Shown: positions 53,688-62,764, counted from the first letter of the stretch. The stretch is 64,000 nt of DNA from Poindextera sp036272595 (GCA_036272595.1 DATAYM010000077.1:84569-148568); one strand, 5' to 3'. The notes: generated by a model from the sequence alone, not told the origin. Made by a program: numbers and translations.

Positions 53688-53812
53688 CCGTCATCCCCCG
53701 CTGGAGCGCAGCGGAATGCGAAGCAGAGGCGCGTAGCAGCCAATGCGGGGGACCCATACGCACTGATCCAAGACGGTGATCATGGGTGCCCGAACAAGTC
53801 GGGCCATGACGG
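53688..53812. repeat. dispersed composite palindromic element, copy 4, inverted
   Basis: Starts CCGTCATCCCCCGCTGGAGC and ends CGGGCCATGACGG, i.e. the same element as copies 1-3 in the opposite orientation, 125 bases long because of extra sequence (GAAGCAGAGGCGCGTAGCAG region) inside the GC-rich hairpin. Terminal CCGTCAT/ATGACGG are intact. Lies between convergent genes. Confidence 0.85.
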
Positions 53813-53832
53813 TTGGGGGTTGGGCGGTGTGC

Positions 53833-56459
53833 TCAGCGCACCTCGAACCGCCAGTCGCCGGAGCCGACCTCGGCTTCCACGCGGCCATCATGGCTCACCG
53901 CGCCTTCGAACGGCGCATCGCCCTCGTAGAGGGTCTGGACGGCGCGGATCGGCAGGATCACCCGTCCGGTCACATTCGGCGGCAAGGTCACGTCAAGGCC
54001 GAAGCGGGCTTCGCCGTCGCGGCGCCAGGAGGTCGAGATCGGGCCCCTGGCCGAGCGGTAGCGGCCGCCGCCTCTGGTGATCCGGGCGTCGTCCAGCGGC
54101 CGCACGACCACCGTCTCGAACCCCGGCGCGCCCGGCGCGATGCCGGCCAGCCGGCGATAGAGGAAGCCGGTGATCGCGCCGTAGGCGTAGTGGTTGAACG
54201 AGTTCATGCCGACGTCGCCGGTGTCGCCGTTCCAGCGCTCCCACATCGAGGTGGCGCCCTTGGAGACCATGTAGCCCCAGGAGGGGAATTCGGTCTGCAG
54301 CAGGAGGCCGACGGCGACGTCCTCGCGGCCGTTGTCGGCCAGGGCGTCGAGGATATAGGGCGTGCCGAGGAAGCCGGTGGAGAGCTTGCCGCCGCGGGCC
54401 GCGATATCGGCCGTCAGCCGCGCCACCGAGGCGGCGCGCAGGGCCTCGGGGACCAGGCCGAAGCGCAGCGCCAGCACGTGGCTGGTCTGGCTGTCGTTGC
54501 CGACGCCGCCGTCCGGGCTGACGAACTCGGCCTCGAACGCCTGGCCGAGGCGCGCGCGCAGCTGGCGGTAGGTTTCGGCCTCCTCCAGGCGGCCGGTGGC
54601 CGCCGCCATCTCGGCCATCAGCGCCGCGTCGTAGGCCCAGAAGGCCGTGCCGACGAGGTCCTTCGGCGTCGTCTCGTCGCCCGGCTTGACCGCGTCGACG
54701 GCCAGCCAGTCGCCGAAGTCCATGCCGCGCTTGTTGCGCCAGATGAAGTCGGGATTGTTGGCGGCGATCCAGGCCAGCCAGCGCTCCATGGCCTCCCAGT
54801 TCTCGTCGATCACGGCGGTGTCGCCGTACTTGCGATAGAGGGTCCAGGGCAGGATGACGCCGGCGTCGCCCCAGCCGGGCGAGCCGTCCCAGCGGCGCTC
54901 GTAGGGCGTCACGTCCGGAAAGCCGCCGGTGCTCCGCTGCGCGACCCGCACGTCGCCCATGAACCGGCGGGTGAAGGCGTCGACGTCCATGGTGTAGGAG
55001 GCGGCGTCCCAGAACACCTGGGCGTCGCCCATCCAGCCCAGCCGCTCGTCGCGCTGCGGACAGTCGGTGGGCACGCCGAACAGGTTGGAGCGCTGGCTCC
55101 AGACGCTGTTGCGCCAGACCTGGTCCAGCATCGGATCGGCGATGGTGAGGCCGCCGGTGAGGGCGCAGTCGCTGTGCGCCACCACGCCCTCCAGCGACGC
55201 CGGCGTGGGCGCGCCGGGATAGCCGGTGACCTCGACATAGCGGAAGCCGTGATAGGTGAAGTGCGGCTCGAAGCGCTCCGGCCCGCGCCCGGCCAGGATG
55301 AAGACGTCGGTGGCCTTGGCGCCGCGCAGGTTCTCGACGCTGATCCGGCCGTCCTCGCCGAGGATCTCGGCGAAGCGCAGCCGGACCGTGGTCCCGGCGG
55401 GGCCCTCGGCGTGCAGCCGCGCCCAACCGGCGAAGTTCTGCCCGAAGTCGTAGAGGAAGACCCCGGGATCGGTCTCGGTCATGGAAACGGCGGCCAGGAC
55501 CTCGGTGGCGCGGATCGGCGGCGAGACCTGGGCCGCCAGCGCCAGGTCGAGGGTCTCCGGCAGGGTGACGGGCGTCCAGCCGCCGTCGTCGAAGCCGGCC
55601 TCGCTCCAGCCGGGCTGTTCGCGGCGGGCGTCGTAGACCTCGCCGTCATAGATCTCCGAACTGAGGATCGCCGAGGGCGATGTGCGCCAGGCCTGGTCGG
55701 TGCAGACGCGCTCGCGCCGGCCATCGGCATAGGTGAGCTCGAGCTGGACGCGCAGCCGGTTCGGCGGCGGCCCGAAGATGCCGCGCTCGTTCTTCCAGGC
55801 GAAGGCGCTGGCGTACCAGCCGTCGCCGAGCAGGCCGGCGATCACATTCTCGCCCGGCCGGACCATGCCGGTGACGTCATGCACCTGGTAGAGGCCGCGG
55901 CGGCGAAAGTCGGTGGACTCCGGCGCCAGGCAGGCGTCGCCGACGCGGGCGCCGTTCAGGCTGATCTCATAGGCGCCGAGGGCGGTGACGTAGAGCCGGG
56001 CGGCGACCGGCGGCTCCGGGCTGGCGAACGGACGGCGCATCAGCACCGCCGGCAGCGGGGTCTTGCCGTCGTCGCCGTCGGGCAGCGGCGCGGCGATCCA
56101 GCGCGCGGTCCATTCGTCCGGGCCCAAAAGCCCCATCTCCCACCAGGAGGCGGCGCTGACCATGGCTCCGCGCCCAGGTCCAGCCAGGCGCTGACCCGCC
56201 AGAACAGCCGCTGCCGGGACGCCGGCTCCGGGCCGTCATAGACCACGTCCAGGCTGCGCGAGGAGGCGACGCGCCCGCTGTCCCAGAGCCATGGCCCCTC
56301 GGCGAGCGCCGCCGCGTCGGCGGCGACCTGGACCCGCCAGACGGCCTGGCGCAAGGCCCGGCCCTCGCCTTCGATGGTCCAGGAAAACCGCGGCCGCCGG
56401 TTTTCCAGGCCCAGCGGCCGGTCGATATAGTCGACGCGGAGGTCTGCAAGACTGGCCAT
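53833..56459 (-). pseudogene. alpha-L-rhamnosidase (GH78), interrupted by a one-base frameshift
   Basis: The full protein would be about 875 residues. The N-terminal piece (start 56459) reads MASLADLRVDYIDRPLGLENRRPRFSW and ends LFWRVSAWLDLGAEPWSA in one frame; the continuation WWEMGLLGPDEWTARWI runs in another frame from about 56160. One missing base near 56150-56160 (GCGCCGCC stretch) explains it. The downstream part keeps GH78 landmarks: GAYEISLNGARVGDACLAPESTDF, LYDFGQNFAGW, GVPTDCPQRDERLGWMGDAQVFW (catalytic acids), TMWERWNGDTGD and NSFNHYAYGAITGFLYR. The start codon abuts the GH172 stop (TAGTG, 56464-56460). It is either a recent mutation, a sequencing error, or translation could restart at ATG 56163. 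Family certain. Confidence 0.85.
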
Positions 56460-56461
56460 CA

Positions 56462-57574
56462 CTAGATCACTTCCAGATAGTCGCGGTCCGGCAACGCCGG
56501 GAACGGGGCGGTCGGCAGGGTCTGGTACCAGAAGGCCACCGAGGCGATGTCGTCCTGCAGCGGCAGGTAGCGGCGGTCCTTGTCGGTGCGCCAGCCCAGC
56601 GCCTGCATGGTCACGCGCAGGTCGGTCTCGAAGCGCACCGGGTCGGGGATATGCCAGCGGTACAGGCCGAAGCGCTGCTGGCTCTTGTAGAGGCCGTCGG
56701 GGCGGATCACCTGCGGCAGGCCGGCGTAGGGGGTGGTGAACTCGACATAGTTGGGCGTGATGGCGCGGTCGCGGGCGATGGAGCCGACGTCGAAATTATA
56801 GGCGCCGCAGAAATAGTCCTCGGTGCCGGTGCCGCAGATGGTCGGGAACTCGCCGTCCCCGTCCATGTAGAACTTGATCTCGCCCTCGCCCCACCAGCCG
56901 GAATTGTTCACGCCCCAGGCCATGTAGGTCCCGACGTAGTGGCCCTGGCCGCTGACGCCATCCAGCAGGGTGTAGACGTCCTTGTAGGGCAGCGGATTGG
57001 CGCGGCGGAACTGGGCATGGAAATATGCCACGTCCTCCGGCACGTCGGTCAGGGCGTAGTTGATCTGGTAGTAGACGTAGATCGCCTCGTCCGAGAGGTT
57101 GGTCATGGTCATCCGCGCGCGCCTGCGGAACGGCATCTCCCAGTAGCAGTTGAAGGCCCGGCCGGGATTGACGCAGACCGCCAGCGACGAGACCTGGGCG
57201 AAGCTCTCCCAGCCGCAGGCGAAGAAATCGCCCGCCGGGCATTCGATCGACGGCTGTTCCTGCTCGTCCCAATAGGCGCGCAGGATGGTGTGGCGCCACT
57301 TGCCGCCCGCCAGCGTCATCCAGATCGACTGGATGGCGCCCGAGCCCTCGATATCGGCCATTGTGAAGGTCTCCCCGGCCGGGATGATCACATAGGGCGA
57401 GACCTTCCAGCCCTGGCCGAGCCCGCGCGCGGCGTTGGCGGCCGGGCCGTCGGTGGACATGCCGCCCCCGCCCTTCTCGCCGGTGAAGTTCTCCGGGCTG
57501 ATGGAGCGGGATTTGGCGTGGCTGAGGCGCGCCAGGTTGCCCAGGTTCACGCCCAGGCCTGAAAACTCGGTCAT
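56462..57574 (-). CDS. DUF2961 (GH172-type) glycoside hydrolase family protein
   Basis: A 370-residue beta-jelly-roll protein of the DUF2961/GH172 family, whose studied members act on fructofuranose or arabinofuranose linkages. Seen: NFTGEKGGGGMSTDG, WKVSPYVIIPAGETFTMADIEGSG, IWMTLAGGKWRHTILRAYWD and the acidic GEFPTICGTGTEDYFCGAYNF that holds a conserved catalytic Glu. A strong GGGGAGG ribosome site precedes ATG 57574. It lies 22 bases after the FGGY kinase and meets the GH78 gene with touching codons, so kinase-GH172-GH78 is one operon. Substrate inferred from context only. Confidence 0.88.
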   Translation of the reverse strand: MTEFSGLGVNLGNLARLSHAKSRSISPENFTGEKGGGGMSTDGPAANAARGLGQGWKVSPYVIIPAGETFTMADIEGSGAIQSIWMTLAGGKWRHTILRAYWDEQEQPSIECPAGDFFACGWESFAQVSSLAVCVNPGRAFNCYWEMPFRRRARMTMTNLSDEAIYVYYQINYALTDVPEDVAYFHAQFRRANPLPYKDVYTLLDGVSGQGHYVGTYMAWGVNNSGWWGEGEIKFYMDGDGEFPTICGTGTEDYFCGAYNFDVGSIARDRAITPNYVEFTTPYAGLPQVIRPDGLYKSQQRFGLYRWHIPDPVRFETDLRVTMQALGWRTDKDRRYLPLQDDIASVAFWYQTLPTAPFPALPDRDYLEVI

Positions 57575-57596
57575 GCTTCCTCCCCAAAACCGTCGG

Positions 57597-59033
57597 TCAG
57601 CCGGCGGCGCCCTGGCAGGCCTTGTTCAACGCCGATGCGCGCTCGGATTTCAACACGAAGGGCCTGGTCCGCCAGGCGTCGGCGTAGGGGCCGAGGTCGA
57701 AGGGCGCCGGCTGCACGCGGCGAAGCGGCGCGGCGGGCGCCAGGGCCGGCCAGACCAGCCGCGCCGCGCCCAGGGCCACGGCGTCGCCGCCGCCCTCGAC
57801 CGCATAGACGGGGCGATCCGGGCGCAGCGCCGCCAGGGCGGCCGGGAAGACCGGATCGTCGGCGAAGCGGCCCTCGATGACCACGGGACCTTCGGCGCCG
57901 ACCAAGTCGAGCTCGACGTCGCTCATCAGGGCCAGGTGCAGCGAGGCGAGCGCCGCGCGCTGGGCCGGCGTCTCCGGCGCGCCGACGAGGGCGCCGGCGT
58001 GGCCCGGAAACGGACCGCCGGAGGCGAAGGCCGGCCGCGTCAGGACCCCCGCCGCGACCACCGCCGCGGCGTCGGCGAGCGTGGCGGCGGCGCCCATGTC
58101 GTCGCCGAGCAGGACGGCGTATTCGCGTCCGCCCATGAACCGCGCCGACGGGACCGGGCGGCCTTCGACGTCGACATTGGCCAGGGTGTCGCGGGCCGCA
58201 TCCAGCCGCGCCCGGCCCTCACGACCGGACTGGAAGGTGACGAACCAAGTGCCGGTGGAGACCAGGGTGAAGGCGCCGCCGGCGACCTCGGCGAACCCGC
58301 GCACGGCGTTCAGCGAGGCGTTGTTGTCGTGCAGGCCGCACAGCACCCGACAATCGGCCGGCAGGCCGGTCGCCTCGGCCAGCGCCTTCCGCACCGGTCC
58401 GAGCACCGCCGCCGCCGGTCGCAGCGGCCCCAGGCGTTGGTCCCAGCCGCGCCGCTCGGCCAGAACCGACCAGGCGGCGTCGTAAGGTCGCCAGAGGTCG
58501 GTGTGGCAGCCGAGGCTGGTGGCCTCCGCCGCCCGCTCGCCGGAGAGCCGCCAGGCCCAGTATTGCGGCCAGAGCAGCGCCTGCGCCCCGCCCGGCCAGA
58601 GTTCGGGATAGAGCTGCTCCTGCCAAAAGAGCTGCAGGCCCAGATTGAGCCCCTGCGGCAGCGGCGGCGACAAGGTCGCCTCGAAGGGATCGCGCTCGGC
58701 GGCATAGGCGGCGGCGACATCCGCCGGCGGCGCGGCCTCGTAGTCCAGCACCGGCGCCGCCAGCCGGTCGCCGGCGACCAGCGCCGCCGTGGCGCCATGG
58801 GCGACGGGCGCGATGGCGATGATCTCGGCCAGGCCCGCCAGCTCTTTCAGCCCGGCCCGCATCCAGGCCTCGACGCCTGCCGCATCCAGGGCCGGCCGCC
58901 CGTCGGCCATCTCCGTCGCATTGGCGCGCGAACGAGTCGCCAGCACCGCGCCGTCGGGGCCGACCAGGCTCAATTTCGCATGGGTCTTGCCCACGTCCAG
59001 GACGGCGACGGCCTCGGCCAAGCGTTTCCTCAT
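57597..59033 (-). CDS. FGGY family carbohydrate kinase, probable L-rhamnulose kinase
   Basis: A 478-residue sugar kinase of the ASKHA fold. AVLDVGKTHAKLSLVG is the N-terminal phosphate motif; RVLCGLHDNNASLNAVRG and FTLVSTGTWFV (ATP phosphate-2 region), and AVEGGGDAVALGAARL (adenosine motif) follow. FGGY kinases act on glycerol, xylulose, fuculose, rhamnulose and others. It is divergent from L-rhamnose isomerase and cotranscribed with GH172 and GH78 genes, so L-rhamnulose is the most likely substrate (inference from context). An in-frame TTG 15 bases downstream of ATG 59033 has a better ribosome site and could be used. Confidence 0.85.
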   Translation of the reverse strand: MRKRLAEAVAVLDVGKTHAKLSLVGPDGAVLATRSRANATEMADGRPALDAAGVEAWMRAGLKELAGLAEIIAIAPVAHGATAALVAGDRLAAPVLDYEAAPPADVAAAYAAERDPFEATLSPPLPQGLNLGLQLFWQEQLYPELWPGGAQALLWPQYWAWRLSGERAAEATSLGCHTDLWRPYDAAWSVLAERRGWDQRLGPLRPAAAVLGPVRKALAEATGLPADCRVLCGLHDNNASLNAVRGFAEVAGGAFTLVSTGTWFVTFQSGREGRARLDAARDTLANVDVEGRPVPSARFMGGREYAVLLGDDMGAAATLADAAAVVAAGVLTRPAFASGGPFPGHAGALVGAPETPAQRAALASLHLALMSDVELDLVGAEGPVVIEGRFADDPVFPAALAALRPDRPVYAVEGGGDAVALGAARLVWPALAPAAPLRRVQPAPFDLGPYADAWRTRPFVLKSERASALNKACQGAAG

Positions 59034-59090
59034 TCACGGTCTTGATCGAACTTAACGCATTTTGATTGTTTCCGACCATCCCTCGCGCTA

Positions 59091-59105
59091 GCGTTTTTCA
59101 AACGC
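59091..59105. promoter_or_regulatory. palindrome GCGTTT-TTC-AAACGC in the rhamnose divergent promoter
   Basis: A perfect 6+3+6 palindrome 20 bases before the rhamnose isomerase ATG and 57 bases before the kinase start, in the 92-base gap that serves both. A likely operator for a rhamnose-responsive repressor, which is not in the window. Nearby ATTTTGATTGTTT (59060-59072) is the AT-rich promoter core. Confidence 0.55.
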
Positions 59106-59125
59106 GAAAGCCTGGAGGATCCGGC

Positions 59126-60421
59126 ATGGACGAGGCGGTGATTTCCCGCGAGCTGATCGAACGGGAGAACGCCGCGCGGCTGGACGCCCTGACCGACGAC
59201 TATGAGAGCCTCGGCCGCTCGCTGGACCGGCGCGGCGTCTCCATCGACGAGGTCAAGGCGGCGCTGAAGGGCTTCGCGGTGGCCATCCCCAGCTGGGGCG
59301 TCGGCGTCGGCGGCACGCGCTTCGCCAAGTTCCCGATCCCCGGCGAGCCGACCAACATCTTCGAGAAGCTGGAAGACTGCGCCGTGGTCCAGGCGCTCGG
59401 CCGCAACACCCCGACCGTCTCGACCCATTTCCCCTGGGACAGGGTCGACGACGTCAAGGCGCTGAAGGAAAAGGCCGCCGCGCTGGGGGTCGGCTTCGAC
59501 GCGGTCAATTCCAACACCTTCCAGGACCAGCCCGGCCAGCCGCTCTCCTACAAGTACGGCTCGCTGAGCCATGCCGATCGCGCCGTCCGCGACCAGGCGG
59601 TGGCGCACAATATCGACTGCATCGAGATCGGCGAGGCCCTGGGCGCGGAGGCCATCACCGTCTGGATCGCCGACGGCGCCAACTTCCCCGGCCAGTCGGA
59701 CCTGACCGGCGCCCTCGACCGCTATCTGGACTCCATGGCGCGCATCTACGCCGCCCTGCCGCGCCACTGGCGCCTGTTCATCGAGCACAAGTTCTACGAG
59801 CCGGCCTTCTACTCCACCGTGGTTTCCGACTGGGGGACCAGCCTCGCCTGCGCCCAGGCGCTCGGCGAAAAGGCCCAGTGCCTGGTCGACCTCGGCCACC
59901 ACGCCCCGAACGTGAACATCGAGCAGATCGTCGCCCGGCTGGCGCGGTTCGGAAAGCTCGGCGGCTTCCACTTCAACGATTCCAAGTACGGCGACGACGA
60001 CCTGGACGCCGGCTCGATCAACCCGCACCAGCTCTTCCTGGTGTTCAACGAACTGGTGGAGGCCCAGCGGCGCGACCCGGAGGGCTTCCGGCCGGCCTAC
60101 ATGCTCGACCAGTCGCACAACGTCACCGACCCGATCGAGAGCCTGCTGAACAGCGCCGCCGCCGTCGCCGCCGCCCATGCCCGCGCCCTGGTGGTCGACC
60201 GCGACGCCCTGTCCGAGCAGCAGAAGGCCAACGACGTGATCATGGGCTTCAACACCCTGCGCCGCGCCTACGACACCGACGTCACCCCGATCCTGGCCAT
60301 GGCCCGCTACGAGCTGGGCGGCGCCATCGACCCGATCGCCGCCTACCGCGCCAGCGAATGGCGCGTCCGCAAGGCCCAGGCGCGCAAACCGATCGCGGTC
60401 GGCCAGGCGGGGATCGTCTAG
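59126..60421 (+). CDS. rhaI: L-rhamnose isomerase, RhaI type
   Basis: A 431-residue (beta/alpha)8 metalloenzyme converting L-rhamnose to L-rhamnulose. It matches the Pseudomonas/Rhizobium type (L-rhamnose catabolism isomerase) and not E. coli RhaA: VAIPSWGVGVGGTRFAKFPIPGEP, STHFPWD, GFDAVNSNTFQDQPGQPLSYKYGSLSH, IEIGEALGAEAITVWIADGANFPGQ, LFIEHKFYEPAFYSTVVSDWGTS (metal Glu), LVDLGHHAPNVNIEQIVARL and GGFHFNDSKYGDDDLDAGSINPHQLF. GGAGG precedes the ATG. Divergent from the kinase operon across a palindromic operator candidate. High confidence. Confidence 0.95.
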   Translation: MDEAVISRELIERENAARLDALTDDYESLGRSLDRRGVSIDEVKAALKGFAVAIPSWGVGVGGTRFAKFPIPGEPTNIFEKLEDCAVVQALGRNTPTVSTHFPWDRVDDVKALKEKAAALGVGFDAVNSNTFQDQPGQPLSYKYGSLSHADRAVRDQAVAHNIDCIEIGEALGAEAITVWIADGANFPGQSDLTGALDRYLDSMARIYAALPRHWRLFIEHKFYEPAFYSTVVSDWGTSLACAQALGEKAQCLVDLGHHAPNVNIEQIVARLARFGKLGGFHFNDSKYGDDDLDAGSINPHQLFLVFNELVEAQRRDPEGFRPAYMLDQSHNVTDPIESLLNSAAAVAAAHARALVVDRDALSEQQKANDVIMGFNTLRRAYDTDVTPILAMARYELGGAIDPIAAYRASEWRVRKAQARKPIAVGQAGIV

Positions 60422-60466
60422 GGTCGGCGCCGCCCTCCAGGGCCCCCCGAACGAACGGCCGCTCGG

Positions 60467-60889
60467 TTATTCCGGCTTCGGCAGGCCCAGGGCGCGGCGC
60501 ATCGCCTTCAGGTTGCCGCCGCAGAAGCGGCCCATCTGGTCGCGGGTCTCCTCGAGCTTGTCCGGGTCCTTCGGCTCGAACTTGACCACCAGTTCGATGC
60601 GGGAGACGTCCGCACCCTTCGGCCGCACGGAAACCGTCGAGAAGTAGGCCTTCATGTCCGGGCGATCGAGCGTGTAGGTGTAGAAGTGCTCGCCCTCCTC
60701 GGCCAGCAGCTCGCGCACCGTCCGGCCGCCGGGCATGTTCAGGGTGCGCACCTTGCCCTCGGAGGTTTGTTCGGTGCTCTCGCCCTCGACGGCGGTCGCC
60801 CATTTGCGGATGCCGGAGAAGTCGCCGATGACGCTCCAGACGGCGTCGGCGCTCAGCGGCACGTCCTCGCCTACGGTCACTTCATGCAT
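60467..60889 (-). CDS. SRPBCC (START/polyketide-cyclase-like) family protein
   Basis: A 140-residue hydrophobic-pocket protein of the helix-grip fold. MHEVTVGEDVPLSADAVWSVIGDFSGIRKWATAVEG is the typical N-terminal strand-helix-helix; RTVRELLAEEGEHFYTYTLD and YFSTVSVRPKGADVSRIELVVKFEPK supply the sheet, and a long C-terminal helix (FCGGNLKAMRRALGL) closes it. Such proteins bind lipophilic ligands or act as cyclases; nothing specific can be said. ATG 60889 is chosen because the fold begins there. It converges on rhaI. Confidence 0.85.
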   Translation of the reverse strand: MHEVTVGEDVPLSADAVWSVIGDFSGIRKWATAVEGESTEQTSEGKVRTLNMPGGRTVRELLAEEGEHFYTYTLDRPDMKAYFSTVSVRPKGADVSRIELVVKFEPKDPDKLEETRDQMGRFCGGNLKAMRRALGLPKPE

Positions 60890-61019
60890 GGGAATATCCT
60901 TTCCGGGCCCTATCAAATCCAGCCGTTGTTCCGCGCCGTTCGTTCGCCGCCGGCGTCTGCGTATTCAGCACCCCGAGCGGCCGGGTGGGCAAGACCCTTG
61001 CCTCGCCGTTGTGCGCATC

Positions 61020-61456
61020 CTACGGCGTTCGAGAGACGGCTCCCGCCTTGCGGGCCTTGACCGCGGCGATGAATTTGTCGCGCATCGCGTTGAAAAGGCT
61101 CGCCGGCAGCAAACCGTACGCGACGCTTGATGTGTCGCCGGACCGGGCGAACCGCAGATCCGGCCTGGCCAGATGAAACGGTTCGCGTCGGTCACGACGA
61201 TCCACGAGCGCTCGTCGTCAAGTCCCAGGCGCCGCTTGGTCGCCGTGGGAAGCTCGACCGCAAGTGATGGATCGGCGGGCGGCGCGTGGGTGATCGGCAA
61301 AACGGTGACGATCGGTCCTTCAGAATCGTCCTCCGTGACCAGGATCACGGCGCACGGACGGTCTTTCACGCCTTCATCGAGACCTGCGGCGGCCTCCTGG
61401 CGCCAGAGGAAGGCGTAGCGAATGACCAGGCCCGCGACGGGCGTCGGAAACGCCAC
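61020..61456 (-). pseudogene. MazF/PemK-like toxin, interrupted by a one-base frameshift
   Basis: The N-terminal frame (GTG 61456) reads MAFPTPVAGLVIRYAFLWRQEAAAGLDEGVKDRPCAVILV.. to VVTDANRFIWPG, typical of PemK/MazF-related endoribonuclease toxins. The expected continuation PDLRFARSGDTSSVAYGLLP..FIAAVKARKAGAVSRTP lies in another frame, ending at 61020. One missing C in the run TGGCCAGGCCGG (near 61165) accounts for it. The uncorrected product would read through into unrelated sequence to 60965. The antitoxin stop is 2 bases before the GTG. So the toxin is probably inactivated, or the base is a sequencing error. Confidence 0.75.
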
Positions 61457-61458
61457 GA

Positions 61459-61722
61459 TCAGTCATTTCGCTCATTGTCGAAGCCGGCGGCTTCGGGCGG
61501 CGGCTCACTGTTTTCGATCGCCGCGATATCGGCGTCGGTAAAGTCGCCCAGACCCATCACGCGACGCTCACGACGCTTCAGGCGGCGATATTCGTCGGCG
61601 GCCATGAGCACCAGACTTTCCCGCCCGTGATTGGTGATGGTCAACGGCTCTTTCAGCGCCGCTTCGCGAAAGCGGCCAAAGCCCTTTTGAAATTCCGCCG
61701 ACGTGACGCTCGGGTTCGGCAT
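61459..61722 (-). CDS. Phd/YefM-like antitoxin
   Basis: An 87-residue antitoxin. SVTSAEFQKGFGRFREAALKEPLTITNHGRESLVLMAADEYRRLKRRERRV is the Phd/YefM DNA-binding fold; the acidic C-terminal part (LGDFTDADIAAIENSEPPPEAAGFDNERND) would neutralise the toxin. A very strong ribosome site, AGGAGG at 6-base spacing, precedes the ATG. Upstream, AT-rich sequence with TTATC-AAAA-TTATC (61742-61756, plus strand) probably holds the promoter and operator. It keeps its frame although its toxin partner is frameshifted. Confidence 0.83.
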   Translation of the reverse strand: MPNPSVTSAEFQKGFGRFREAALKEPLTITNHGRESLVLMAADEYRRLKRRERRVMGLGDFTDADIAAIENSEPPPEAAGFDNERND

Positions 61723-61887
61723 GAGGAACCTCCTAAATCCATATTATCAAAATTATCCGGATTTTCCAGCGCCGGCGCCAGGCACATCGTCTTTGCCCGC
61801 CGCCGCCGCCGGTCGTAGTCTGAAGCCGGCTATTGGTCGCGGCCGCGCGCATCGTCCTCGGTCGCCAAAGACATTGGGAGAGACCCT

Positions 61888-62640
61888 ATGATCGACGTCT
61901 ATTTCTGGCCGACCGGCAACGGCAAGAAGGTCATCATCCTGCTCGAGGAATGCGGCCTGCCCTACAAGATCACGCCGGTGAACATCGGCAAGGGCGACCA
62001 GTTCACCGCCGGCTATCTGAAGATCGCGCCGAACAACCGCATGCCGGCGATCATCGACGACCAGCCCATGGGCGGCGGCGCGCCGCTGTCGATTTTCGAA
62101 TCCGGCGCCATCATGATGTATCTGGCGGAAAAGGCCGGCAAGTTCTGGCCGCAGGAGCCGCACAGGAAGTACGACGTCGCCCAGTGGGTCCTGTGGCAGA
62201 CCGGCAACCAGGGCGCCAAGCTGGGCGAACAGGGCCATTTCCGTCGCGCCGCGCAGAACCCCGAGAACGGCGACCTGAGCTACGCCGTGCGCCGCTTCGA
62301 CAACGAGGCGCACCGCCTGTTCGGGGTGATGAACCTCGGCCTGCACGACAAGGAGTGGCTGGCGGCCGGCGAATACACCATCGCCGACATGATCTGTTAT
62401 CCCTGGAGCGTCGGCTGGAAGATGCGGGGCCTCGACATCGAGGAATTCCCCAATGTGAAGCGCTGGCTGGCGGCCATGGAAGCGCGGCCGGCGGTGCAGA
62501 AGGCGATGGCCATGGGGCCGGAATTCCGTGAAGACCCGGCGACCATCGCCCCGGAAGAGCAGGCCCGCCGCGCCGGCCTGATGGCCAACCAGCGCGCCCG
62601 GCCGGTGCCGGACGAGTGGAAAACGGCCGCCGCGGAATAA
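61888..62640 (+). CDS. glutathione S-transferase, Nu/YfcG-like
   Basis: A 250-residue GST. The thioredoxin-like N-terminal domain shows VYFWPTGNGKKVIILLEECGLPYKI, NNRMPAIID (cis-Pro) and LSIFESGAIMMYLAEKAGKFWP; the helical C-terminal domain has WVLWQTGNQGAKLGEQGHF and the GST N-capping EYTIADMICYPW. This arrangement fits the Ure2p/YfcG-like (Nu) class with disulfide reductase or peroxidase activity. GGGAGA precedes the ATG. A dispersed repeat begins 6 bases after the stop. Confidence 0.92.
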   Translation: MIDVYFWPTGNGKKVIILLEECGLPYKITPVNIGKGDQFTAGYLKIAPNNRMPAIIDDQPMGGGAPLSIFESGAIMMYLAEKAGKFWPQEPHRKYDVAQWVLWQTGNQGAKLGEQGHFRRAAQNPENGDLSYAVRRFDNEAHRLFGVMNLGLHDKEWLAAGEYTIADMICYPWSVGWKMRGLDIEEFPNVKRWLAAMEARPAVQKAMAMGPEFREDPATIAPEEQARRAGLMANQRARPVPDEWKTAAAE

Positions 62641-62646
62641 CCTTTT

Positions 62647-62742
62647 CCGTCATGGCCCGACTTGTTCGGGCCACCCATGATCACCGACTCTGATCAGTGT
62701 CTATACCCCCCCCCCGCGTTCCGCTCCAGCGGGGGGTGATGG
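62647..62742. repeat. dispersed composite palindromic element, copy 3
   Basis: CCGTCATGGCCCGACTTGTT with hairpin GGCCCGA..TCGGGCC, core CCATGATCACCGACTCTGATC, then a GC hairpin containing a run of ten C (62706-62715) paired with GGGGGG, ending GTGATGG (altered ATGACGG). Lies between convergent genes. Confidence 0.85.
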
Positions 62743-62764
62743 ATCAAGAGTTCGCGTGGCCCCC

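Noticed and set aside
62706..62715. Run of ten C in the repeat copy at 62.7 kb
   Set aside because: Could be real hairpin growth or a base-calling artefact; no coding effect, so not scored as a finding.
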